A DNA stretch of 6,384 nucleotides, taken from contig JAKOOI010000165.1 in NCBI GenBank assembly GCA_022701475.1, forward strand, positions 1 to 6,384. The letters are read 5' to 3'. This DNA is from Weeksellaceae bacterium (lineage in GTDB: Bacteria; Bacteroidota; Bacteroidia; Flavobacteriales; Weeksellaceae). The notes beneath the pieces were generated by a model, which saw nothing but the letters and a program-made list of their open reading frames with translations, did not search any database and was not told where the DNA came from. A program made the position numbers and the translations under genes. Every line of letters starts with the position of its first letter. The first letter of the stretch is position 1. This document shows positions 1 through 5,233 of the stretch, in pieces.

Positions 1-101
1 GCGTTTTTATAATTGCTTCTTTGAAAATGGGCTAAAGCCCATTTCTATTGAATGTAAAAATATTTGAAATATCAATGGGAAGAGGTTTCAATCCGTACTG
101 A
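1..101 (+). repeat. Direct repeat copy A (101 bp)
   Basis: This copy aligns without gaps to 248-348 with 7 differences in 101 positions (10, 14, 28, 34, 61, 92 and 97). Six are transitions, and in five of these copy A has T where copy B has C. It contains a perfect 9-bp inverted repeat, AAATGGGCT (25-33) and AGCCCATTT (36-44). A weaker hairpin around AATGT (51-55) follows. The GGTTTCAATCC element at 84-94 is a degraded form of the intact palindrome at 144-163. Confidence 0.85.
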
Positions 102-143
102 AGCCCATTCCTATCAAATGGCAAATAGCCGCGGTTTCAATAG

Positions 144-163
144 GAGCGGGTTTCAACCCGCTC
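144..163. repeat. Perfect 9-bp inverted repeat, palindrome module
   Basis: GAGCGGGTT (144-152) pairs perfectly with AACCCGCTC (155-163) around a TC centre. The following bases through 169 continue the match to copy B (149-169 against 331-351, 20 of 21 identical). The same module is imperfect in copies A and B, so this is the best-preserved example in the window. It is not followed by a T-tract, so it is not a convincing terminator. Confidence 0.8.
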
Positions 164-183
164 TGATCTATGCGTTTTGGAAA

Positions 184-197
184 TCGGCTTTAGCCGA
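184..197. repeat. Perfect 6-bp inverted repeat, palindrome module
   Basis: TCGGCT (184-189) and AGCCGA (192-197) pair around a TT centre. The architecture is the same as that of the neighbouring modules, with the core CTTTAG instead of CTAAAG, as if one module had been inserted in inverted orientation. It is preceded at 172-178 by GCGTTTT, the same start as repeat copies A and B. Confidence 0.65.
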
Positions 198-239
198 AAC
201 TTATTGAGCCGTACCCATGTTCATACCGCATATAGATTT

Positions 240-251
240 ACGCTAAAGCGT
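240..251. repeat. Perfect 5-bp inverted repeat at the left end of copy B
   Basis: ACGCT (240-244) and AGCGT (247-251) pair around an AA centre. The right arm runs into the first bases of direct repeat copy B. The right half of the same element opens copy A at base 1, so the window edge probably cuts a matching palindrome there. Confidence 0.6.
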
Positions 252-348
252 TTTTACAATCGCTTCTTTGAAAACGGGCTGAAGCCCATTTCTATTGAAT
301 GTAAAAACATTTGAAATATCAATGGGAAGAGGTTTCAACCCGTTCTGA
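248..348 (+). repeat. Direct repeat copy B (101 bp)
   Basis: This is the second copy of the 1-101 unit, at an offset of 247 bp and 93 percent identical. The GGGCT (276-280) / AGCCC (283-287) hairpin is retained. The next outer pair is broken by C275, which would be C-A in plus-strand RNA but G-U in minus-strand RNA. AATGT (298-302) and ACATT (307-311, around GTAAAAACAT) form a second perfect short hairpin, where copy A has one G-U pair. The GGTTTCAACCCG element at 331-342 is closer to the intact module at 144-163 than its counterpart in copy A. Confidence 0.85.
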
Positions 349-396
349 TCTGTCAGGGCAATATGATGGTAAGCGTCAATTTTTCATCTTCCTTGT

Positions 397-427
397 TTTC
401 TAAAGCGCGCAAAGAATCGTAAATTTG
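397..427 (+). promoter_or_regulatory. Probable Bacteroidota-type promoter of tsaC
   Basis: TAAATTTG at 420-427 fits the TAnnTTTG -7 element of Bacteroidota primary sigma factors. TTTC at 397-400 lies 19 nt upstream, in the place of the TTTG -33 element, with one mismatch. Transcription would start near 433-436, giving a 5' leader of about 40 nt. The leader holds a small hairpin, GCCTC (441-445) with GAGGC (453-457). The match is by eye only. Confidence 0.5.
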
Positions 428-477
428 CATCTTGGTATAAGCCTCTGATGCGGAGGCGGAACATAGAATGAGTCAAA

Positions 478-1026
478 ATGGAACACATCATCAGCCTATT
501 AAAATCCGGGGGGACCATTCTGTACCCTACCGATACGATCTGGGGAATCGGTTGTGACGCTACCAATAGGGAAGCGGTCAATAAAATATTTGATATCAAG
601 AAAAGGGAGAAAAATAAATCCATGATCATCCTGGTGGAATCTGAAAAGCGCCTGCAGGACCTGGTGGATGTACCGGAGATGGCCTGGGAAATCATCGATC
701 TCAGCGAAAAACCGGTGACGATTGTCTACGAAAACCCGCGGGGACTGCCTCAGGAACTGCTGGCTGAAGACGGGAGCATCGGAATCCGCCTGGTAAAAAA
801 TGATTTCTGTAAAAAACTCATTACCAGGCTGAACAAGCCGCTGGTTTCCACCTCAGCCAATTTCAGCGGTGATAAAAGCCCGATGAAATACTCAGATATT
901 TCCCCTGAAATCATCAGCCTGGTTGATTATGCGGTGGAAGAAGACCGGGAGAAAGTATCCGAATATTCCGGATCTTCCGTAATTAAAATCTGGAAAGACA
1001 ACCGGATAAAAGTGCTGCGGGAGTAA
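478..1026 (+). CDS. tsaC: L-threonylcarbamoyladenylate synthase, TsaC/YrdC type
   Basis: This cytoplasmic enzyme makes threonylcarbamoyl-AMP from threonine, bicarbonate and ATP, the first step of the universal t6A37 modification of ANN-decoding tRNAs. The 182 residues are essentially one YrdC domain. Visible landmarks are YPTDTIWGIGCD (16-27), the basic KKREKNKSM stretch (41-49) that matches the substrate-binding KR...K region, PVTIV (79-83), GIRLV (102-106) and STSANFSG (124-131). The length fits the short TsaC/YwlC forms and lacks the C-terminal domain of the longer Sua5 proteins. ATG 478 is the first start after an in-frame TGA at 469. An ATG at 468 is in another frame. No Shine-Dalgarno site is seen, as is normal in this phylum. 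The gene is followed after 164 bp by cca, also a tRNA-maturation gene. The paralogous YciO family is less likely because the canonical motifs are intact. Confidence 0.93.
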   Translation: MEHIISLLKSGGTILYPTDTIWGIGCDATNREAVNKIFDIKKREKNKSMIILVESEKRLQDLVDVPEMAWEIIDLSEKPVTIVYENPRGLPQELLAEDGSIGIRLVKNDFCKKLITRLNKPLVSTSANFSGDKSPMKYSDISPEIISLVDYAVEEDREKVSEYSGSSVIKIWKDNRIKVLRE

Positions 1027-1041
1027 GAAAAAGATTTTGGT

Positions 1042-1049
1042 TATCTTTG
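1042..1049 (+). promoter_or_regulatory. Probable -7 promoter element for cca
   Basis: TATCTTTG fits the Bacteroidota TAnnTTTG element exactly and is followed by CACCC. It begins 16 bp after the tsaC stop codon, so cca probably has its own start of transcription near 1055-1058 besides any read-through. No clear TTTG -33 element is found 19 nt upstream, so its strength is uncertain. Confidence 0.5.
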
Positions 1050-1113
1050 CACCCGCATCAGCCGTTAGAAATCCGGAACCTTTGATTATGAGTCTGAATT
1101 TTTAAGGGCTTCC

Positions 1114-1167
1114 CATTCGGTAGGATGATCCGGATCCTGTCAGCAGCATCCGTCTTTTATCCGAATG
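1114..1167 (+). promoter_or_regulatory. Foldable 5' leader of cca (possible structured RNA element)
   Basis: If transcription starts near 1056, cca has a leader of about 135 nt. Within it CATTCGG (1114-1120) pairs perfectly with CCGAATG (1161-1167). It encloses a hairpin AGGAT (1122-1126) / ATCCT (1134-1138), whose loop region contains the perfect 10-bp palindrome GATCCGGATC (1127-1136). The two pairings of that inner segment are alternatives. No known riboswitch or ribosomal leader class is recognised. The nested stems may be chance, and only comparison with related genomes can decide. Confidence 0.3.
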
Positions 1168-1190
1168 TTATTATTTAAATATCTATAACA

Positions 1191-2612
1191 ATGTTCATCA
1201 ACCTCAATCAGAATAAAAACCTGAAACTTTTCAAGCTTATTTCAGAAGCGGCTGCCGGAAACAGCCAGTCGGTGTATATCGTCGGCGGATATGTCCGGGA
1301 CCTGCTGATGAAACGGAAAGCTTCCACAGATATTGATTTCGTGACGGAACAGAGCGGCATTGAACTTGCCCAGCTGGTGGGAAAAGAAATTGACCCGCAC
1401 ATGAAAGTGTCCGTATTCAAAACCTACGGAACAGCCATGATCAGGTACAAAGACCTGGAGCTGGAGTTTGTCGGCGCCCGAAAAGAGAGTTATACGGAAG
1501 ACAGCCGGAAGCCGGAGGTAGAGGGCGGCACCATTGAAGACGACCAGAAAAGGAGGGACTTTACCGTGAATGCGATGGCCATTTCCCTGAATAAAGACAA
1601 CTTCGGAGAACTGATCGATCCGTTCAGCGGAAGGGAAGATCTTGAAAGAAGGATTCTCAGAACTCCTCTGGAACCGGCCCGGACGTATTCAGATGATCCG
1701 TTGCGCATGATGAGGGCGATCCGTTTTGCTTCGACCCTTGAATTTCAGATTGAAGAAGCTTCACTGGAAGCCATCCGCCGGGAAGCTGAAAGGATCAAAA
1801 TCGTTTCAAAAGAAAGGATCATGGTGGAATTCAATAAGATTATGCTTTCTGAAAAACCTTCTGCAGGCCTGAAACTGATGGAGCAGACCGGACTGATGAA
1901 GCTGGTTATTCCGGAGCTTATCGACCTGAAAGGGGTAGAGGAAGTGGAAGGGCAGACGCATAAGGATAATTTTTACCATACCCTTGAAGTGGTTGATAAT
2001 ATTTCCCAGCATACGGATAACCTCTGGCTCCGCTGGGCAGCCCTGCTTCACGATATCGGAAAAGCTCCGACCAAGAAATTTGTGGAAGGAACCGGCTGGA
2101 CTTTCCACGGACATGAATTCTTAGGCTCCAAAATGGTGAGAAACCTCTTCCAGCGGCTTAAGCTTCCGCTGGGACCGGATATGAAATATGTGCAGAAGAT
2201 GGTGAAGCTCTCCTCCCGACCGATTGCGTTGATTACCGATGATACTTCGGATTCCGCATTGAGAAGGCTGCTCTTTGATGCCGGTGAAGATATGGAAGAC
2301 CTGTTTACCCTCTGTAAGGCAGATATTACCACCAAAAACTCCAGAAAGCAGGAAAGGTTCAAAAAGAATTTCGAATATGTTGCCGTTAAGATCAGAGAAG
2401 TGGAGGAAAAGGACCAGGTGCGGAATTTTCAGCCGCCGATATCCGGTGAGGAAATCATGGCCCTGTTCAATCTGAAGCCGGGACGTGAAATCGGAATTTT
2501 AAAAGAAAAAGTAAAAGAGGCGATCCTGGAAGGCGAAATCGGCAATGATCCTGAAGAAGCCCGCAGTTTTGTTATTGCAGAGGCGGAAAAAATCGGACTT
2601 ACTTTGGTTTAG
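1191..2612 (+). CDS. cca: CCA tRNA nucleotidyltransferase with HD domain
   Basis: This cytoplasmic enzyme builds or repairs the 3'-terminal CCA of tRNAs from CTP and ATP without a nucleic-acid template. The 473-residue protein has the class II nucleotidyltransferase head: GGYVRD at 32-37 and the metal-binding DID at 47-49. RRDFTVNAMA follows at 121-130, and the nucleotide-selecting DDPLRMMRAIRF at 168-179. A tRNA-binding helical part follows. An HD phosphohydrolase-type domain sits at about 255-380, with H263, HD at 287-288, K291, H306/H308 and D377. HD domains are common in bacterial CCA enzymes of this size. All catalytic motifs appear intact. The start at 1191 follows an A-rich stretch and leaves a normal distance to the GG motif. 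A full CCA-adding activity, rather than A-adding or CC-adding only, is inferred from family and length. The gene ends 29 bp before a good terminator. Confidence 0.95.
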   Translation: MFINLNQNKNLKLFKLISEAAAGNSQSVYIVGGYVRDLLMKRKASTDIDFVTEQSGIELAQLVGKEIDPHMKVSVFKTYGTAMIRYKDLELEFVGARKESYTEDSRKPEVEGGTIEDDQKRRDFTVNAMAISLNKDNFGELIDPFSGREDLERRILRTPLEPARTYSDDPLRMMRAIRFASTLEFQIEEASLEAIRREAERIKIVSKERIMVEFNKIMLSEKPSAGLKLMEQTGLMKLVIPELIDLKGVEEVEGQTHKDNFYHTLEVVDNISQHTDNLWLRWAALLHDIGKAPTKKFVEGTGWTFHGHEFLGSKMVRNLFQRLKLPLGPDMKYVQKMVKLSSRPIALITDDTSDSALRRLLFDAGEDMEDLFTLCKADITTKNSRKQERFKKNFEYVAVKIREVEEKDQVRNFQPPISGEEIMALFNLKPGREIGILKEKVKEAILEGEIGNDPEEARSFVIAEAEKIGLTLV

Positions 2613-2641
2613 AATCAGCAGGATTTCATTATATGATATAG

Positions 2642-2669
2642 GCAGCAGGATATACCTGTTGCTTTTTTT
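2642..2669 (+). terminator. Rho-independent terminator of cca
   Basis: GCAGCAGG (2642-2649) pairs with CCTGTTGC (2655-2662) over 8 bp with one G-U pair and a 5-nt loop ATATA, followed at once by seven T (2663-2669). It lies 29 bp after the cca stop. Confidence 0.88.
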
Positions 2670-2671
2670 AT

Positions 2672-2705
2672 AAAAAAATCCGGGCCGCTTCAGAAAGCGG
2701 TCCGG
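2672..2705 (-). terminator. Rho-independent terminator of the minus-strand operon
   Basis: Segments 2680-2690 and 2695-2705 form an 11-bp stem with a 4-nt loop. Read on the minus strand, the stem (one A-C mismatch, formed by 2701 and 2684) is followed after one base by seven U, from the A-tract 2672-2678. It lies about 180 bp beyond the stop of the last minus-strand gene. On the plus strand the same stem has a G-U pair but only an A-tract after it, so the minus direction is favoured. Confidence 0.75.
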
Positions 2706-2717
2706 AAAAAAACACAA

Positions 2718-2759
2718 ATGATGAAAAAAAATTATTTTCGTTTTACTAACAGCCGGTAA
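2718..2759 (+). other. 13-codon open frame, possible gene-start remnant or chance
   Basis: The frame starts with two ATG codons and encodes MMKKNYFRFTNSR. An A-rich stretch precedes it, as at real starts in this window. The first residues resemble the beginning of a flavobacterial signal peptide, but there is no hydrophobic core. Its stop codon lies inside the left arm of the hairpin at 2748-2787. No promoter is seen. It could be the remnant of a deleted gene, a tiny peptide, or nothing. Confidence 0.12.
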
Positions 2760-2790
2760 CAGCAATATATTGATGTCACCGGCTGTTTTT
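2748..2790 (+). terminator. Long hairpin with short T-tract (terminator-like)
   Basis: AACAGCCGGT (2748-2757) pairs perfectly with ACCGGCTGTT (2778-2787). Pairing continues inward with interruptions at 2759-2761 with 2774-2776 and at 2763-2765 with 2770-2772. TTT follows directly (2788-2790), making five T in a row with the end of the stem. It would work best on the plus strand as a second stop after cca or for the small frame at 2718. On the minus strand it is the first strong hairpin after the operon but lacks a direct U-tract. Confidence 0.55.
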
Positions 2791-2886
2791 ATGGCTGCGA
2801 TTCGGTGTCAGCTGTTTCCTGTGATCCGGAGAAACAGTATCGCATCATCAGTAAATCCATGCCGTTGTGGCAGCAGCGGTATTCAT
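2791..2886. other. 3' untranslated segment of the minus-strand operon
   Basis: I see no gene here. A short perfect inverted repeat, CTGTTTC (2812-2818) with GAAACAG (2831-2837), and a weak one, CCGTTG (2862-2867) with CAGCGG (2874-2879), may fold in the transcript end. Neither is followed by a T-tract on either strand. Confidence 0.35.
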
Positions 2887-3888
2887 TTATCTGGAAATGA
2901 TCAGCTTGAGGTTGTGCTGCTGTCCTTCGGAGACAGTCTGTACGATGTAATTCCCATTCTGCAGACTGGAAATATCCATTCTCTGATTGACCGTTTTCCC
3001 CTGCTTTACCAGCGCACCGCTGATGCTGTAGATTTTCACTTCAACATCCTTCTTCGCCTTGATGATGATGAAATCGGAAGCCGGATTCGGATAAACACTT
3101 ATTCTCTGATCCGTTACCCCGGATTCTGCAGCAGACAGCACAGTATTGGATTCGTTGATTACACCTACGGCATCCAGGTCAAACCCGGAAGAACCGAAAG
3201 GAGTAGGAAAAGGATCAACGGCAACATTCCCGAAGCTGTCAAAGGTCTTATAACCGTCAATATTGGTTCCTACCACATCGATGATTTTGACATGGGTAAT
3301 TCTTGATTTGTCAAGCAGCGGATTATCCGGAAGATCACTCAGGTCGAAAGGCGTTCCGTAGCCGCTGATGTATTTACCGGCAAAATTATTCAGGTACCGG
3401 GCATCCATCGTCGCAAATCCTGGGCTTGCCGAATTCTGGATATAATTGGATGGATATTCGTTATGGGAAGGAAACCTGAAAAAATTCACCCCATCCGAGC
3501 TTACTTCTACAAAGGCCAGTTCCAGGTAAGCCTGTCCTGAACCGCCTGAAGCAAAGCCGTTCTCAAAGATAGCAAAGTCGAATCCGTTGCCGTTGGTTAT
3601 AGCTTTGGAGAAAGTCAGGGTTGCCGTGCCGCCGTCTCCGAGGCTGACAATTGAACCATTGGCTGTTCCCGCTCCGTTGGCCTCCGTCCCGGCATCGGCA
3701 TAAGTTCCGGTTGTTCCGTTGATCTGCTGAAGGCCACGTACAACCGTGCAGTTGGCAGCCCAGGATGTAAACAGCGGGCTGTCCTTGGAGATGGCTGTGG
3801 TTCCGGCAGTTCCCACCTGAGGAGCATAACTTTGAGCCATGGAAAGAAAAGAACACAGGCACAATGCCGCAATTGATAATTTTTTCAT
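2887..3888 (-). CDS. T9SS-secreted cell-surface protein, beta-rich ligand-binding-like domain
   Basis: This 333-residue exported protein has a signal peptide (basic MKK, hydrophobic core, probable cleavage after A18 before QSYAPQ). Its main domain at about 25-246 carries the conserved stretches SLGDGGTATLTF (82-93), DFAIFENGF (104-112), ELAFVEVSSDG (123-133) and GFDLDAVGVIN (235-245). It ends in a T9SS type A sorting domain (about 262-333) with YPNP at 266-269 and a GNYIV-type strand near the end. The main domain looks like the family of bacterial surface proteins with the motif pattern LGDGG...FAIFENG...VEVSSDG. I know it only as uncharacterised, and its SSDGVNF strand recalls galactose-binding-like beta-sandwiches (inference). 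It would be exported by Sec, pass the T9SS and be attached to or released from the surface. It is the last of three co-oriented genes, 29 bp after the preceding one. The ligand is unknown, and a role with the neighbouring propellers in capturing a shared substrate is inferred from the operon. Confidence 0.85.
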   Translation of the reverse strand: MKKLSIAALCLCSFLSMAQSYAPQVGTAGTTAISKDSPLFTSWAANCTVVRGLQQINGTTGTYADAGTEANGAGTANGSIVSLGDGGTATLTFSKAITNGNGFDFAIFENGFASGGSGQAYLELAFVEVSSDGVNFFRFPSHNEYPSNYIQNSASPGFATMDARYLNNFAGKYISGYGTPFDLSDLPDNPLLDKSRITHVKIIDVVGTNIDGYKTFDSFGNVAVDPFPTPFGSSGFDLDAVGVINESNTVLSAAESGVTDQRISVYPNPASDFIIIKAKKDVEVKIYSISGALVKQGKTVNQRMDISSLQNGNYIVQTVSEGQQHNLKLIISR

Positions 3889-3917
3889 AATGAATTAAGT
3901 TGATGTTCTGTTTCTTT

Positions 3918-5198
3918 TTATCGGATAATGAATTTTTCAGTTTTCTGGGTATTTTTAGCAGAAATATGGATCAGGTAAGTTCCTTTCTGAAGATCGGAAA
4001 CTGCAATGCCATTGCTGTATGTTCCTGATTTTAAAATTCTTCCGGAAATATCTGAAATGCTGTACTGCGCTGCTTCTGCATTTTTGATGTACAGGATATC
4101 GGATACAGGATTAGGATAGATAGAAACTGTTTTCACGCTGTTTTTTTCAGCTACGGCAAGAACTCCTGCAGCATATACGTTTTTGTAGACATTGTTTGAG
4201 CCCAGACCTGCAGTAAAGGTATTTAGAAGTGTCCCGGTCTGGTTATACACCTTCACAGTGGAATTTGAAGTAAAATCGGAATTACACTGGAAAATTTTTC
4301 CGTCGATAGCCGCAAAACCGTAAAAATCGCCGTAAGGTGAACTTGAAGTTGTTGTAAACGCAGGCGTGCTGCTGAAGGCAGACAGGTTGGTATTCAGAGA
4401 ATAAACACTGGTAGATCCGGCAATGAACAGCTGATTGCCATCTGCAGCAAATTTAAGAGCATCATAAGCTGACGCAGGAACCACCGATGCATTGGAAATG
4501 CTGGCCGTTACCGTATCTGTAGCCGTGCTGATTTTGTAAACCGTAGATCCTGTACTCCCGGTACATAAAGCAAAAATATCATTTCCGCTTACTGCCAGCG
4601 ACTGTAGTCCGTCACTTAAAGTAATGGTTTTAATGATGGTGTCGGTAGCGGGATTAATGACATCAATACTGTTTCCGGCACGGTAGGAAGATTTGCTCAC
4701 ATATACTTTTCCGTTTACCGTAATGATTTCCTCAGGATCCTGGCTCAAAGGAATGCTGGTGATGTATGCCATGGTAGAAGCATTATGTACCGAAACAAAC
4801 TGGTCGTTGGCACCGCCCCAGTTGCTGGTATATAATTTCCCGCCGGCAACGGTAGTATATCTCGGCTGCACTATATTGTTGGTAATGACCGCCGATTTTA
4901 CAAAACTTGACCGGTTGGCAACCACCACCTTGTTGGAATTGTTGACCACCAGAAATGATTTGTCCCCGTTAAAATAAATAGACTGTAAAACGTCTCCCAA
5001 AGCTTCACCATTATTGGCCAGACCATAAATATTGTTGGTAATGGTGTTGTTCGCGTCAATATAGGAAATCTCCGCGGTCGGACTTCCGTAATTGCCTTCA
5101 TTGGGTACGATATACCCGTTGGAATACTGGGCAGAGGTCAGTACAAAGCCCGCAGCAACAAAAGTTGCTTTTAACATGTTGGAATAAAACTGTTTCAT
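3918..5198 (-). CDS. T9SS-secreted beta-propeller protein, YncE/DUF5074-like
   Basis: The protein has 426 residues, with a signal peptide probably cut at SA-QY (23/24), a beta-propeller region at about 28-350, and a T9SS type A sorting domain at about 357-426. The sorting domain shows YPNP at 361-364, SGRILKSG at 385-392, KGTYLIHI at 405-412 and a final KFIIR. The propeller is seen as recurrent strands such as KLYTSNWGG (121-129), KVYVSKSSYRAGNSIDVINPATDTIIKTI in segments from 164, and DIFALCTG (207-214). The N-terminal blade shares NEGNYGS...A.I.YID and LGDV...SN.V.V with the lipoprotein encoded directly upstream, so the two are paralogues. Here the lipobox is absent and a secretion domain is attached instead. 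It lacks the C-terminal PGHFAF segment of its partner. It is likely a surface-attached or released ligand-binding protein, possibly for cobalamin as in BtuG-type propellers, but the ligand cannot be read from the sequence. A start at M8 is possible, but M1 gives a normal signal peptide. Confidence 0.87.
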   Translation of the reverse strand: MKQFYSNMLKATFVAAGFVLTSAQYSNGYIVPNEGNYGSPTAEISYIDANNTITNNIYGLANNGEALGDVLQSIYFNGDKSFLVVNNSNKVVVANRSSFVKSAVITNNIVQPRYTTVAGGKLYTSNWGGANDQFVSVHNASTMAYITSIPLSQDPEEIITVNGKVYVSKSSYRAGNSIDVINPATDTIIKTITLSDGLQSLAVSGNDIFALCTGSTGSTVYKISTATDTVTASISNASVVPASAYDALKFAADGNQLFIAGSTSVYSLNTNLSAFSSTPAFTTTSSSPYGDFYGFAAIDGKIFQCNSDFTSNSTVKVYNQTGTLLNTFTAGLGSNNVYKNVYAAGVLAVAEKNSVKTVSIYPNPVSDILYIKNAEAAQYSISDISGRILKSGTYSNGIAVSDLQKGTYLIHISAKNTQKTEKFIIR

Positions 5199-5233
5199 AT
5201 TGTTAATGTATTATATTGATTGTTTATTATCAT

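Larger units (their letters stand above)
1..351. repeat. Mosaic intergenic repeat region (direct copies plus short palindromes)
   Basis: No credible coding sequence lies here. The stretch holds two 101-bp direct copies (1-101 and 248-348) and, between them, a set of short palindromes that recur in altered form inside the copies. Most palindromes have GC-richer arms around a 2-nt centre, with cores such as GCTAAAGC, GCTGAAGC, GCTTTAGC and GTTTCAAC. A 21-nt piece at 149-169 matches 331-351 with one difference, so the array is assembled from re-used modules and not from one simple tandem unit. Copy A starts at base 1 inside what is a complete palindrome in front of copy B (240-251), so the array probably continues to the left. 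It resembles the REP-like palindromic intergenic repeats seen in many bacteria. That comparison is an inference, and no mobile-element gene is visible here. Confidence 0.8.

Noticed and set aside
1..351. CRISPR array
   Set aside because: The repeats are two long copies 247 bp apart plus unequal palindromes. There is no regular short repeat with unique spacers of constant length.
468..470. Upstream ATG as start of tsaC
   Set aside because: It is in another frame, and the tsaC frame has a TGA at 469-471, so ATG 478 is the first usable start.
384..695. Minus-strand open frame over the tsaC start
   Set aside because: It covers the promoter and the 5' part of tsaC in antisense, shows no domain, and conflicts with the well-conserved tsaC motifs.
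1027..1190. tRNA gene between tsaC and cca
   Set aside because: The tRNA-related neighbours made this worth a look, but no cloverleaf with T-arm GGTTCRA-type sequence and acceptor pairing can be found.
2718..2790. Leader-peptide attenuator
   Set aside because: The short frame followed by a terminator fits the shape, but there is no downstream plus-strand gene to control and no run of codons for one amino acid.
2613..2886. Cobalamin riboswitch or other riboswitch inside the window
   Set aside because: This region is downstream of both converging units, and I see only terminator hairpins. The gaps between the three minus-strand genes (29 and 35 bp) are too short for a riboswitch.
2770..3306. 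Plus-strand open frame of 178 codons
   Set aside because: It lies antisense to the T9SS surface protein gene, has no recognisable domain and begins inside a terminator hairpin. The minus-strand gene has a signal peptide and sorting domain, so it is the real one.
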